Below, piece by piece: positions 34,797 to 43,496 of a DNA stretch of 64,000 bases (position 1 is the stretch's first letter; each line of letters starts with the position of its first letter). The translations under genes and the position numbers were made by a program. The stretch comes from Phycisphaeraceae bacterium (GTDB lineage: Bacteria; Planctomycetota; Phycisphaerae; Phycisphaerales; UBA1924), in assembly GCA_020639215.1 (NCBI GenBank), contig JACKHA010000001.1:124001-188000 (forward strand), written 5' to 3'. Under the pieces are notes generated by a model. It saw nothing but the letters and a program-made list of their open reading frames with translations, had not been told where the DNA came from and did not search any database.

Positions 34797-37349
34797 ATGG
34801 CCAGCCACATGCCCCACTGCCCGGCGTGCGCGGCCCCGCTGCCCGAGTACGGCGACGACGGCATCGTCACCTGCGAGTTCTGCGGCACCGACTCCAACGT
34901 CCAGCGGGAACTCGTGCCCCGCTGGCCCCTTCGCTCGCCCCCGCTGTCGCTCGACGGACGCCGGAACACCGGCGGCGGCAACGTGCGGTTCGAGGCCGAC
35001 CGCCTGCCGGCCGAACACCTGGAGTACTTCTGCCGCGACCACCTGGCCAACTGGGACGCCGGAGTCGTATTCACCTATCTGCTGACCGAGCCGCACCCGG
35101 ATCGCCAGTTCGTGATCGCCACGACCAGCAGCCTGCCGGTGTGGGACAAGGACGCGGTGGCGTGGGCCGCGGCGCTCGCCGACGAGGTGGCACGCCAGGA
35201 GCGTGAAGGACCGGGTTCGCTGGCGATGGCGATCGCCCTGCTCCTCCGCGGGATCGCCGCGGGCAAGAACGACAGCAAAGCGCTCGAGTTGCTGGCGGCG
35301 CTCCGGCAAGCGCAGCAGCGGGGGCCGGACTCCCACGAAGAGTCGTCGCGCCTGGTGCGCCATTGCTTCTCGAACACGGGAGAGATCCGCAAGCGCGAAG
35401 ACTCGCGGACCTGCCGTGCGATGCTGGAACTGGCCCGGTTCGTCGAGGGCTGCTGCCCGGGCTCGGACGCGGCGCTGGTCGCGCTCTCGGCGGCGGGGCC
35501 GGCCGCGATGCAGCGCCTGATGGACCTTGCGGCCGCGGCGCGGGAGAACGGCGACGGGAGGGGAGCGGCCCTGCGCCTCGAGTGCCTCCGCCTCCTGCTG
35601 GCACGCCTTGGCGACTCGCACCACGACACGCGGAACGCCGAGCGGTTCGGGCTCCAACTCGACGCCGCGTTCCACCTCATCGCCACGCGACAGGGACCGG
35701 AGCAGGAAGCGCTGGTGCGGTTCGTTGCCGACCTGGCCGACAACCACACCAACGAACCCGACGACCGGGACCCACGCGACTGGCGCGGGCCGAAAGAGGT
35801 GCTCAACCCGATCCTGCTGTTCGTCGACGAGATGCTCCACGAGAAGCCGGCGGTGGGCGAACAGGTGCTCCGCGCGATCCGCGAGGAGTACCGGGACACC
35901 AGGGGCGGCTGGCGCCATGTGGATCGATGGAAAGAGGCGGTCGCCCTGCTCCCGTCGACGCGGGGGCGAGACGCGTGCGTGCACGTGTTCCACGAGATCG
36001 CCGGGCCGCCCGGCGGCAAGTTCGCGTGGGAGAGCGTGCCGGACCTGGCCGCGGGCCTGCCCGCGCTCCCGGCCCAACCCGGCAAACGCAGGTCGGGCGT
36101 GTCGCTGGCACGCCCCGCCGCGGGCCAGGCCGAGTGCCCGTCGTGCGGGCGGGCCCTGCCCCTCAAGGAGCTGCTGCTGGTCGTCGTGTGCGGATACTGC
36201 GGCGGCACCGCCCGGATTGCGCGCGAACTCCGGATCGTCTCGCCCGGCGTGCGCGAGGACGACCTCGGGCACTGGTCGCCCCGACGCCTGCTGGACACCT
36301 ACCGCACGTCCGACGACGAGACCCTCCGAATGGCGATCGCCAACGAGCTCGACTCGCCGCTGACCGACGGCGGTCGGTTCGCCGAGCACGCCGACGCCGT
36401 GCTCGAGGTGCTCTCGGGCGACCTGCCGGGCGACATGGGCTACGCCATGGACCGGGTCATCACGCGCCTCCACCGCCACCGGGACGAGGGGTTCAACCAA
36501 GCCCTGGTTGACGCCTTCCGGCGCGGGCGGTTCGGGCCGCACCAGAGCAAGCGCCTGCTCGGGGCCATCGCCGCCTGCGGGTCCGTCGCGCTGCCAGCGC
36601 TGCTCGACTACGCCGATGCGAACGCGCGACGGGTCAAGAAGCACGACGAGGCCGTGGGCACGGCCCTGAGCCTCGCCCGACGCCTTCTCAACGACGCCGA
36701 TGATGCGGGCAGCGAGCCCCAGACGAGGTGGCTGCTCGAGCGGATGCACGAGGCCCGCGACCCGCTGGCGGTGGAACTGGGCGAGCACTTGGTGCACTCG
36801 CGGTTCCGCAACCAGGCGTTCGGCCCGTCGCAGGAGATGGTGCTCCGGTTTGTCGACGAGCACCTCGACGTCGACACGCTGGAGTTCCCGCAGTGGATGT
36901 GGCGTGGGCGGCACGACAGAGGACGCGACGACGAAGATGAGCGTCCCCGCCCGGTGCGCCCAAAGAACGAGACGCCCGAGCAGCGCCGAGCCAGGATGCT
37001 CGCCCGCGACGCGGCCACCTTGCTCGATGAGATGAACTGGTGGCGCAGCGAGCATGAGTCGGCGGAGAACATCCTCGAACGCCTGGCCACTCTCGAGTCC
37101 CTTCGCCTCGACGCGACGCGCCACTGCGTCATGCACTCGGCCCGAACCCGCCCCGCGGACATGACCGCGAGCCACTACGCCCGGGTGAAACGGATCCTCA
37201 AGCCGTGGCGCGAGCACCCGAACCTCGCCCCGATCGCCCAAGAGGTGCTCGAGGGACTCCGAGCGCCCGGGCTGGGCCAGCGGATGGAAGCCATGTTCCA
37301 GCGGCTCGAGCGTCACCGCACGATGCGACGCCTGCTGTTCTGGCGCTGA
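34797..37349 (+). CDS. Twin zinc-ribbon / helical-repeat protein, copy 1
   Basis: An 850-residue soluble protein from ATG at 34797. Residues 8-31 are a zinc ribbon (CPACAAPLPEY...CEFCGTD), and a second ribbon lies at about 447-475 (CPSCGRALPLKE...CGYCGGT). Between and after them are long stretches of paired helices, such as PGSLAMAIALLLRGIAAGKN, EALVRFVADLADNHTNEPDD, ETLRMAIANELDSPLTDGGR and FGPHQSKRLLGAIAACGSVA, typical of HEAT-like alpha-solenoids. No enzyme motif. It is a diverged paralogue of the next gene: both have two ribbons and the same total length. The divergent SPFH and coiled-coil genes suggest a joint envelope-related role. This architecture was not recognised from known families. 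Confidence 0.72.
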   Translation: MASHMPHCPACAAPLPEYGDDGIVTCEFCGTDSNVQRELVPRWPLRSPPLSLDGRRNTGGGNVRFEADRLPAEHLEYFCRDHLANWDAGVVFTYLLTEPHPDRQFVIATTSSLPVWDKDAVAWAAALADEVARQEREGPGSLAMAIALLLRGIAAGKNDSKALELLAALRQAQQRGPDSHEESSRLVRHCFSNTGEIRKREDSRTCRAMLELARFVEGCCPGSDAALVALSAAGPAAMQRLMDLAAAARENGDGRGAALRLECLRLLLARLGDSHHDTRNAERFGLQLDAAFHLIATRQGPEQEALVRFVADLADNHTNEPDDRDPRDWRGPKEVLNPILLFVDEMLHEKPAVGEQVLRAIREEYRDTRGGWRHVDRWKEAVALLPSTRGRDACVHVFHEIAGPPGGKFAWESVPDLAAGLPALPAQPGKRRSGVSLARPAAGQAECPSCGRALPLKELLLVVVCGYCGGTARIARELRIVSPGVREDDLGHWSPRRLLDTYRTSDDETLRMAIANELDSPLTDGGRFAEHADAVLEVLSGDLPGDMGYAMDRVITRLHRHRDEGFNQALVDAFRRGRFGPHQSKRLLGAIAACGSVALPALLDYADANARRVKKHDEAVGTALSLARRLLNDADDAGSEPQTRWLLERMHEARDPLAVELGEHLVHSRFRNQAFGPSQEMVLRFVDEHLDVDTLEFPQWMWRGRHDRGRDDEDERPRPVRPKNETPEQRRARMLARDAATLLDEMNWWRSEHESAENILERLATLESLRLDATRHCVMHSARTRPADMTASHYARVKRILKPWREHPNLAPIAQEVLEGLRAPGLGQRMEAMFQRLERHRTMRRLLFWR

Positions 37350-37414
37350 TCGCGTCGCCTCTTCACCCTGCCCGGGTTCGTCGACAAGTCTCGCGCCCCA
37401 CAGCGGAGCACGCC

Positions 37415-39967
37415 ATGAAACAGACCCCCCACTGCCCCGCCTGCGCCGCCCCGCTGCCCGAACTCGAGGCCCAGCAGATCGTCACCTGCGACTTCTGCGG
37501 CACCGACGTGAACGCCGAGTACCAGCCCGCGCCCGCACCCGCGCTGCGGTCCCCGCCGCTCTCCGACGAACGCGAGTACGACGACGCCGATGATCCGCCG
37601 GAGGACTGGCAGGCCGGGCCGTGGGTCCACGCGCTGCTCACCAGCGATCGCGACGAGGCGCTGGCTCTGGCCGAATCGGGCAACGGTCGCCTGACCGGCG
37701 AAGACCTGATGCTGTGGTCACCCGCACTGGCCGACGCCCTGATCAAGGCCGAACGGGACGCCGACGCCGAGTGGGCCCGCCACCTCATCGTGTTCCTCCA
37801 CGGCGGGGCCAGACGCCGCGCGGACGACGGCATCAAGGAGGACTCGCCCGAGGCCAGGGCCGCCCGCGAAGGGCGGCGCATGCGGGCCGGCGACTTCCGC
37901 GCGGCCCAGCGCGTTCAGCCCAAGGACGCGTGGTTCTTCCTCCAGATCGCCGATCGCCTGATCAGGGAGATCCCCGAGAGCTCCGGCGGGATGATCGTCC
38001 TGACCAGCGCCGGCCCCGCCGGCCTGCGCCGCTTCCTCGAACTCGCCGCCGAATTCGACACCGCCGGCGACCAGGAACGCCTCGACGACGCGCTCGTGTG
38101 CGTCCGGCGCATCCTGACCGAGACGACCGACGACTGGGCCTTCGGTGTCGTGTTCGACGTGGCGACGTATCTCCTGCCGACGCTGCCGACACGCACCCGG
38201 CAAGCCGTCATCGACACGCTGGGCGACCTGGCCGACCAGTCGATCGACGAGCCGGGGCGCGAGTACGGGCGCGAGTGGCGCGGCCCGGACGACATGCTCA
38301 CCGTTCTGCTGCTTTACGCCGACGACTTGCTGCACGACCACCCCGACCTCGGCAAGCGGATGCTCGACGCGGTCGTCGAGGGCTCCAGCCGCCACCCCTT
38401 CGAGCGGTACCGCTGGGGCCTGGCCCTGCGTGCCGTGCCCAGCGCCAAGGGGCGGGCGGCCTGTCTCGACGCCTACGAGCAGGTCTACCAGCAGCGGGCC
38501 GAGGACACCGAGCAGGACCTGCTGGATGAGATGTGGCGCAAACGCCGCGGCGAGGGACTCAAGCCGATCCTCAAGGGCGGCCTGCCCGCCATGCCCCAGA
38601 CCGCCCGGGCCCGCGACGGCCAGGCCCCGTGCCCCTCGTGCGGGCACCCCCTCCAGCTCCAGACCGAGCGTCTCATCACCACCTGCGACCACTGCGGCCA
38701 GAACTCCCGCGTCGCCCGCGAGGTCCGCACCATCCGGCGCGTGCTCAACCCCGAATCGCTCGACCTGCACACCTGGGAGCCCGAGCGCCTCGTCTCGACC
38801 ATGCTCGAGACCCAGGACGACGCCCTCCGCCTGGCTATCGCCAACGAACTGGCCAGCGCCACCAGCGACGGCGAACGGTTCATCGAACTCGCCCCGGCCC
38901 TGGTCCGCTACATGCTCGCCGAGCACATCCCCGACGACGTCGAACGCCTCCTGGCCGACGGCATCGAGTCGATGCTCCGCTTCCGCGACCCCGCGTTCCT
39001 CGATGCCCTCTTCGATTCGATCCGCGCCCAGGCCTTCACCGAGGAAGGCTCGGACCGCCTGCTGGACGCCCTCGAGAAGGCCGGCCCGCCGGCGGCCCCG
39101 CTGCTCTTCGACCTGTGCGACAAGGTCACCGCCGACGCCGATGCCTGGAACATGTACACCCTGCGGGCCAGCCAGGTGGGCATGACGGTCATCCAGCGCT
39201 GGGCCGAGCGCGATCGGGAGGGCGCGTGCGAGTTCCTGCTGGACCGCATGGAGACCACCGGCCCCGCACTCTCCGACCAGCTGCCGACATACCTGGGCCT
39301 GCACGCGTTCGAGGACCGCCCGCTCGGACGCGTCCAGGAGCGCCTGATCCGCTTCATCGACCACCACACCGACCCGGCGAAGGTCGACTGGCACAAGGGC
39401 ATCAGCCCGCTGGGCAAGGACCTCGCCACGCCGCACCTCTCCTGGAGCGCCCAGGACATCGCCGACGCGGAGCAGCGCACGGGCACCAAGTGGGGGCAGG
39501 GCGATGGGCTGGCGATGCAGCGCCTGCTCGCGGATATCCCCGCGGTGCCGGGCCGCCTCGTCACGCTCCGCCAGGTGCAGATGCTGTTCATGCAGGTGGA
39601 CTCGACCTGGGGCCCGCCGCGGAAGACCGGCGACCTTCTCGCCCGCCTCGATCTGGCCCGCGAGCTGCTCCACGACAGCACGCGCGTGCTGATCCTCAAG
39701 GCCATCACCCAGCCGCCGACCGGCCTCACAGAGAGCGCGACCCAGGAGGCGCTCCGTCGCCTCGAGCGCGTGCCCACCGGCGAGCACGTCGATCCGTGGA
39801 AGTCGCTCGTGGCCACCGCCCTCACCGCCGAGCCCGACCGGACGCCGGCGGCCATCGAGAAGAGGCGCAGCACCCACTTCACGCCGGCTCGCGGCAAACT
39901 CCGGTGGAAACTCGCCAAGGCGCGCCACGCACTCGGGGCCCTCGTGGGACGGATCCTGCGCAGATAG
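37415..39967 (+). CDS. Twin zinc-ribbon / helical-repeat protein, copy 2
   Basis: An 850-residue protein from ATG at 37415, 65 bp after its paralogue and probably in the same transcript. Ribbons at 7-30 (CPACAAPLPEL...CDFCGTD, nearly identical to copy 1) and about 408-435 (CPSCGHPLQLQ...CDHCGQN). Shared solenoid motifs include DDALRLAIANELASATSDGE (copy 1: DETLRMAIANELDSPLTDGG) and GSDRLLDALEKAGPPAAPLL. The C-terminus is basic (GKLRWKLAKARHALGALVGR). Ribbon positions differ although overall length is identical, so the equal length is partly coincidence. A CAGAGC-headed hairpin pair starts 15 bp after the stop. Confidence 0.72.
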   Translation: MKQTPHCPACAAPLPELEAQQIVTCDFCGTDVNAEYQPAPAPALRSPPLSDEREYDDADDPPEDWQAGPWVHALLTSDRDEALALAESGNGRLTGEDLMLWSPALADALIKAERDADAEWARHLIVFLHGGARRRADDGIKEDSPEARAAREGRRMRAGDFRAAQRVQPKDAWFFLQIADRLIREIPESSGGMIVLTSAGPAGLRRFLELAAEFDTAGDQERLDDALVCVRRILTETTDDWAFGVVFDVATYLLPTLPTRTRQAVIDTLGDLADQSIDEPGREYGREWRGPDDMLTVLLLYADDLLHDHPDLGKRMLDAVVEGSSRHPFERYRWGLALRAVPSAKGRAACLDAYEQVYQQRAEDTEQDLLDEMWRKRRGEGLKPILKGGLPAMPQTARARDGQAPCPSCGHPLQLQTERLITTCDHCGQNSRVAREVRTIRRVLNPESLDLHTWEPERLVSTMLETQDDALRLAIANELASATSDGERFIELAPALVRYMLAEHIPDDVERLLADGIESMLRFRDPAFLDALFDSIRAQAFTEEGSDRLLDALEKAGPPAAPLLFDLCDKVTADADAWNMYTLRASQVGMTVIQRWAERDREGACEFLLDRMETTGPALSDQLPTYLGLHAFEDRPLGRVQERLIRFIDHHTDPAKVDWHKGISPLGKDLATPHLSWSAQDIADAEQRTGTKWGQGDGLAMQRLLADIPAVPGRLVTLRQVQMLFMQVDSTWGPPRKTGDLLARLDLARELLHDSTRVLILKAITQPPTGLTESATQEALRRLERVPTGEHVDPWKSLVATALTAEPDRTPAAIEKRRSTHFTPARGKLRWKLAKARHALGALVGRILRR

Positions 39968-39982
39968 CGTCGGGTCAACAGT

Positions 39983-40063
39983 CAGAGCCGCGATCGTGAG
40001 ATCGCGATGGCATCATGCCGCCTCCGCCGAGTCGACCTCGTCGCGATCTCACGATCGCGGCTC
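39983..40063. repeat. Mirrored pair of CAGAGC-headed REP-like hairpins between convergent genes
   Basis: Unit 1 is CAGAGC plus CGCGATC-GTGA-GATCGCG (39983-40006). Unit 2 is the same in reverse (40042-40063). Together they form a 23-bp perfect inverted repeat with a 33-bp interior. Unit 1 is identical to the first hairpin at 7645-7668 and, like it, begins 15 bp after a stop codon. It may fold as a large cruciform or act as a bidirectional terminator before pyrD. Confidence 0.8.
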
Positions 40064-40083
40064 CGCTCGAAAGCCGTCTCGCC

Positions 40084-41079
40084 TCAGGCCTTCACCGCTC
40101 CCACCAGGTCCCCCACCCCCGCCACGCCCTGCTCCCGCACCCACCGGTCCAGCCCCTTGACCACCCGCAGCGGGCTCCGAGGGTCGGCCATCAGGCCCGT
40201 GCCTATCTGCACCGCCGACGCACCGGCCAGGATGAACGCCGCGGCGTCCTCCCACCGCAGCACGCCGCCGATCCCGATGATCGGCGTCGCGGTCGGCCTG
40301 GCGATCGCCCCGAACGCCTGGTGGATGAGACGGACGACGATCGGGTGCACCGCCGGCCCCGACAGACCGCCCGTGACGTTGGCAAGCCGCGGCGTGCGCG
40401 TCCGCACGTCGATCGCCATCGCGGGCGTGGTGTTGCACAGGCACAGCGCGTCGGCCCCCGGTCGCCCGCCCGGCCCGCCGCTTGCCGTCGCCCCGCCGCC
40501 CTCGGGCCTGGCCTCGATCGCCGCCCGAGCCACGTCCACGATCGACGGGCTGCCCAGCGCCACCGGCGGCAGTTTCACGAACAGCGCCGTCGCCGGCAAC
40601 GCCCGGCGCACCTGGTGCACCAGCTCGCCCAGCCCCCGCGTGTCCAGCCCGAACTCGGTCCCGCCGTGCACGTTCGGGCACGAGACGTTCAGTTCCACCG
40701 CCCGAACGCCCTCGATCTGCCCCATCGCCCCCGCAACGCGGACGTAGTCGTCGATCCTGAACCCCGCGGCCGAGCCGATCACGCACGTCTTCACGCCCGC
40801 GACGCGCGGCCCCACATCGCGCTCGAACGCCTCGACGCCGATGTTCGCCAGCCCGATCGCGTTGAGCATCCCCACGCCCAGCTCGACCACCCGCCACGTC
40901 TGGTTGCCCTCGCGCGCCTCGGGCGTGATCGACTTGGTCACAAGCCCGCCGACGCGCGACAGGTCCAGCACGTCGCCCATCTCATCCAGCGTGCCGCACG
41001 TGCCCGCCGCCAGCAGCACGGGGTTGCGCAGGTCGATCCCGGCGATGCTGGTGCGGAGGCGGTCGGTGGCGTCGGGCAC
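40084..41079 (-). CDS. pyrD: Dihydroorotate dehydrogenase, class 1B-like
   Basis: A 331-residue FMN enzyme oxidising dihydroorotate to orotate in pyrimidine synthesis. Core motifs: AGIDLRNPVLLAAGTCGTLD, GGLVTKSITPEAREGNQ, ELNVSCPNV with catalytic Cys134 (Cys marks class 1), NTTPAMAIDV, GGLSGPAVHPIVVRLI and PIIGIGGVLRWEDAAAFILAGA. Class 1B enzymes pair with the iron-sulfur subunit PyrK, which is not in the window. The start is uncertain: a GTG at 41079 (VPDATDRLRTS) is preferred. The frame also continues up to a GTG at 41124 that lies inside a REP-like hairpin. It is 69 bp downstream of asnB on the same strand. Confidence 0.92.
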   Translation of the reverse strand: MPDATDRLRTSIAGIDLRNPVLLAAGTCGTLDEMGDVLDLSRVGGLVTKSITPEAREGNQTWRVVELGVGMLNAIGLANIGVEAFERDVGPRVAGVKTCVIGSAAGFRIDDYVRVAGAMGQIEGVRAVELNVSCPNVHGGTEFGLDTRGLGELVHQVRRALPATALFVKLPPVALGSPSIVDVARAAIEARPEGGGATASGGPGGRPGADALCLCNTTPAMAIDVRTRTPRLANVTGGLSGPAVHPIVVRLIHQAFGAIARPTATPIIGIGGVLRWEDAAAFILAGASAVQIGTGLMADPRSPLRVVKGLDRWVREQGVAGVGDLVGAVKA

Positions 41080-41104
41080 GCGGGACGATAGCCGGTCGCC
41101 CGCT

Positions 41105-41145
41105 CGGGGCTGCGCCCCGAACACAGGTTGGAAACCTGTGCCACC
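41105..41145 (-). repeat. GGTGG-headed REP-like double hairpin upstream of pyrD
   Basis: On the minus strand: GGTGG, then CACAGGTT-TCC-AACCTGTG (41140-41122), two bases, then CGGGGC-GCA-GCCCCG (41119-41105). The first hairpin has the same GGTGG head and TCC loop as the copy in glnS. Its GTG at 41124-41122 opens an extended reading frame into pyrD. Confidence 0.8.
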
Positions 41146-41148
41146 GGC

Positions 41149-43074
41149 CTACCACCCCCACCGCTTCCCCCACATCGCCAGGTTCAGCATGGGCCAGGCC
41201 AGGCCCCAGACCAGTTCCGGGTTGTGGCGCACCATCGCGATCGCCGCGGGCTCGAACAGCGACTCGACCAGCGTGCTCCCATCCAGCACGCCCACGGCAC
41301 CACGCATCCACGTCTGGAACGGCAGCGGGAACGAGGCCTTGGGACGGTTCAGGATCGCCTCGGGCACGTGCGCCGCGAACGCGCGGCGCAGCGCGATCTT
41401 GGTGTGCGTCGAATCCTCCGCCCTCTCCACCGGGCTGAACTTCAGCCCAACCGGCAGCCCCTCCGCCCACGCCGCCACCCCCGCATCCGCCAGCGGCGTC
41501 CGCCCCTCCACCCCCGCGAGCATCGTCGCCCCGTCGAGCCGTTCAAGCAGCCCGACCAGGTTCACCCGCCGGTGCCAGCCAAGCACCGCCTGCATCATCG
41601 CCTCGTGCCCGCGCCACCCGCGCGCCCCGGCATCGGCGACGCACTCGCCCAGCCCGTCGCGGTAGGTCTCGACCATCGCCGCGTCGCGCTCGATCGCCTC
41701 CCAGAACACCGCCCGAAGGAACCGCGACTTGGCTTCTGCCGGCACCCAGGCGCCGTCTCCAAGCACGAACTCGCCCAGATCGACGGCCGTTCCCCCGCCC
41801 TCGATCCACCGCCACGCCGACGCCAGAGGGCGGTCGTACCCCCCGAACAGCTCGTCGGCCCCCTCGCCAGAAAGCGCCACGACGTTGCCCCGCTCACGCA
41901 GGCACGCCGCGATCCCGTGGATCCCGACCTCGTTCGGCGTCGACAGCGGCAGGCCGAGCCGCTCAACCATCCAGGGCCATTGCTCCAGGAACGCCCCACG
42001 ATCGATCGCCCGCTCCGTGTGGGCCGTGCCCAGGTGAACAGCGGCCAATCGGGCCATCTCGAAGTCCGGACTCCCGGTGCCGCCCGCGTCGATCGCCCCG
42101 GTGCAGAACGTCTGGAGTTCGCCGATGTGCCGACGCGTCTCGGCGCAGACGATCGTGCTGTCCAGCCCCCCACTGAGCAGGGCGCACAGCGGCACGTCGC
42201 TCCGCAGATGCCGCCGAACCGAGTCGCCCACGATCTCGCGTGTTCGGGCGAACGCCTCCTCCGGGTCTGCACCCGCATCGAGCCGCCGCTCCGCGTCGCT
42301 CCCGACGCCGCCCGAAACGCCCAGGCCCGCGACGAGCGGGATCGAACCCCTGCGCTCAACGATCCGCTCGCCGGACAGATCGAGCGCGAGCCACTCGCCC
42401 GGGCCAACGGTGCGGATCCCGTCGAACATCGTCCGCGAGCCCAGCGTCCGCCGGATCGTGGTGATGTACGAGCTGACCACCGCGAAGTCGGGGCGGGGCG
42501 CGATGTGCGGGTGGGCCAGGATCGCGCCGACCTCGCTCGCGAACACGACCTCCTCACCGCCGCCCGGAACGTGCCCCCGCCACACCAGCAGCGGCTTGAT
42601 CCCCAGCGGATCGCGCGCCAGCGTCACGACATCGCGGCTCGCGTCGTACCACGCCAGCGCGAACATGCCCCGCAGGCGGGCCAGCCCCTCCGTCCCCCAC
42701 GCCATCAGCGCCGCCAGCACCGTCGGCGTGTCGCACGCGCCTTGGGCGTCACCCTCGGCAAGCAGCCCGTCCAGCGGGCGGCTCTGGCCGCGGCCTTCTC
42801 GCCGCAGCGCCGCCCGAACCTCCGCGTCGTTGTACAGCTCCCCGTTGTAGACCAGCACGTGCCGCCCGCAAGGCGACACCAGCGGCTGGGCCCCACCCTC
42901 GCCCGGGCCAACCACCGCCAGACGCCGATGCCCCAGCCCGACCGCCCCCTCCATCCACAGCCCGTCCCCATCCGGCCCGCGATGGGCCAGGCGGTCGCGC
43001 ATCGCCTCGAGCCCCGCCCGATCGACCGAGGGGGTCCGCCCACGCACCGTCGCCACGCCGACCACGCCGCACAC
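41149..43074 (-). CDS. asnB: Asparagine synthetase (glutamine-hydrolysing)
   Basis: A 641-residue class II amidotransferase of the AsnB family. The N-terminal Ntn glutaminase begins MCGVVGVA with the nucleophile Cys2 and contains RGPDGDG and YNGELYN. The synthetase half has the ATP-pyrophosphatase loop LLSGGLDSTIV, ALSGEGADELFGGYDRP and the closing HTKIALRRAFAAHVPEAILN. Converts aspartate to asparagine using glutamine; family members in some clusters modify peptides or surface sugars instead. It precedes pyrD on the same strand, so the two may be co-transcribed, with a REP-like element between them. Confidence 0.95.
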   Translation of the reverse strand: MCGVVGVATVRGRTPSVDRAGLEAMRDRLAHRGPDGDGLWMEGAVGLGHRRLAVVGPGEGGAQPLVSPCGRHVLVYNGELYNDAEVRAALRREGRGQSRPLDGLLAEGDAQGACDTPTVLAALMAWGTEGLARLRGMFALAWYDASRDVVTLARDPLGIKPLLVWRGHVPGGGEEVVFASEVGAILAHPHIAPRPDFAVVSSYITTIRRTLGSRTMFDGIRTVGPGEWLALDLSGERIVERRGSIPLVAGLGVSGGVGSDAERRLDAGADPEEAFARTREIVGDSVRRHLRSDVPLCALLSGGLDSTIVCAETRRHIGELQTFCTGAIDAGGTGSPDFEMARLAAVHLGTAHTERAIDRGAFLEQWPWMVERLGLPLSTPNEVGIHGIAACLRERGNVVALSGEGADELFGGYDRPLASAWRWIEGGGTAVDLGEFVLGDGAWVPAEAKSRFLRAVFWEAIERDAAMVETYRDGLGECVADAGARGWRGHEAMMQAVLGWHRRVNLVGLLERLDGATMLAGVEGRTPLADAGVAAWAEGLPVGLKFSPVERAEDSTHTKIALRRAFAAHVPEAILNRPKASFPLPFQTWMRGAVGVLDGSTLVESLFEPAAIAMVRHNPELVWGLAWPMLNLAMWGKRWGW

Positions 43075-43496
43075 GCCGCCGCTTATCGGTCATCCCCGCC
43101 CCGCCCGCCCGCAATCGCCTGGGGGCTCCGCCGGCGTCACCCCAGCACCCACGCCCCTCCGAAAGCCCACCCTGGTCGGATAAGTCGAGGAACAACCGAC
43201 GCTTGCCCCGCGTAGACTGATAGAGCGGGCCGATGGTCCGCGCCCCGTGTGCGGCCGGGCACCCCCTCCGCCGCGTGTCGCACGCGGGATTTCGTGCTAC
43301 CATCCCCTTCCCCTCCAAGGGTTGCACCCGAGGGCGGTCGTGCCGCATCCTCCGGCCAGCCGGGACCAGTCCCGGCACCGGCGACATGGGGCTCGGACCA
43401 CCCGGTTCAGCACCCCCGAAGAGGGGCCCCAAGCCGGCGCGGGCTTGCGGCGTGGGCTCGTGGGGTCGAGACCTTCTCTGTCCGGAGAGTGTGCCG
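43075..43496. other. 422-bp divergent spacer between asnB and the HTH membrane gene
   Basis: No gene is supported; the open frame running into 43497 has no conserved start. An extended -10, TGC-TACCAT (43295-43303), points toward the HTH gene and would give a leader of about 185 bases. The leader contains a dyad, CCGGGACCAGTCCCGG (43360-43375), and other GC-rich inverted segments. GGAG at 43484-43487 is the probable ribosome binding site. Confidence 0.5.
43295..43303 (+). promoter_or_regulatory. Extended -10 promoter element for the HTH membrane gene
   Basis: TGCTACCAT has the TGn extension and the TACCAT hexamer also seen before cysS and the FIST gene. The -35 region (TGTCGC) is weak, as is common with extended -10 promoters. 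Confidence 0.4.

Noticed and set aside
33999..37316. A 1105-codon minus-strand frame covering the first zinc-ribbon gene
   Set aside because: Only its last 163 codons are a real gene (start GTG at 34487); the rest is antisense to the zinc-ribbon/helical-repeat protein.
41128..43215. A 695-codon plus-strand frame
   Set aside because: Antisense to asnB, whose Ntn glutaminase and SGGLDS motifs are intact on the minus strand.
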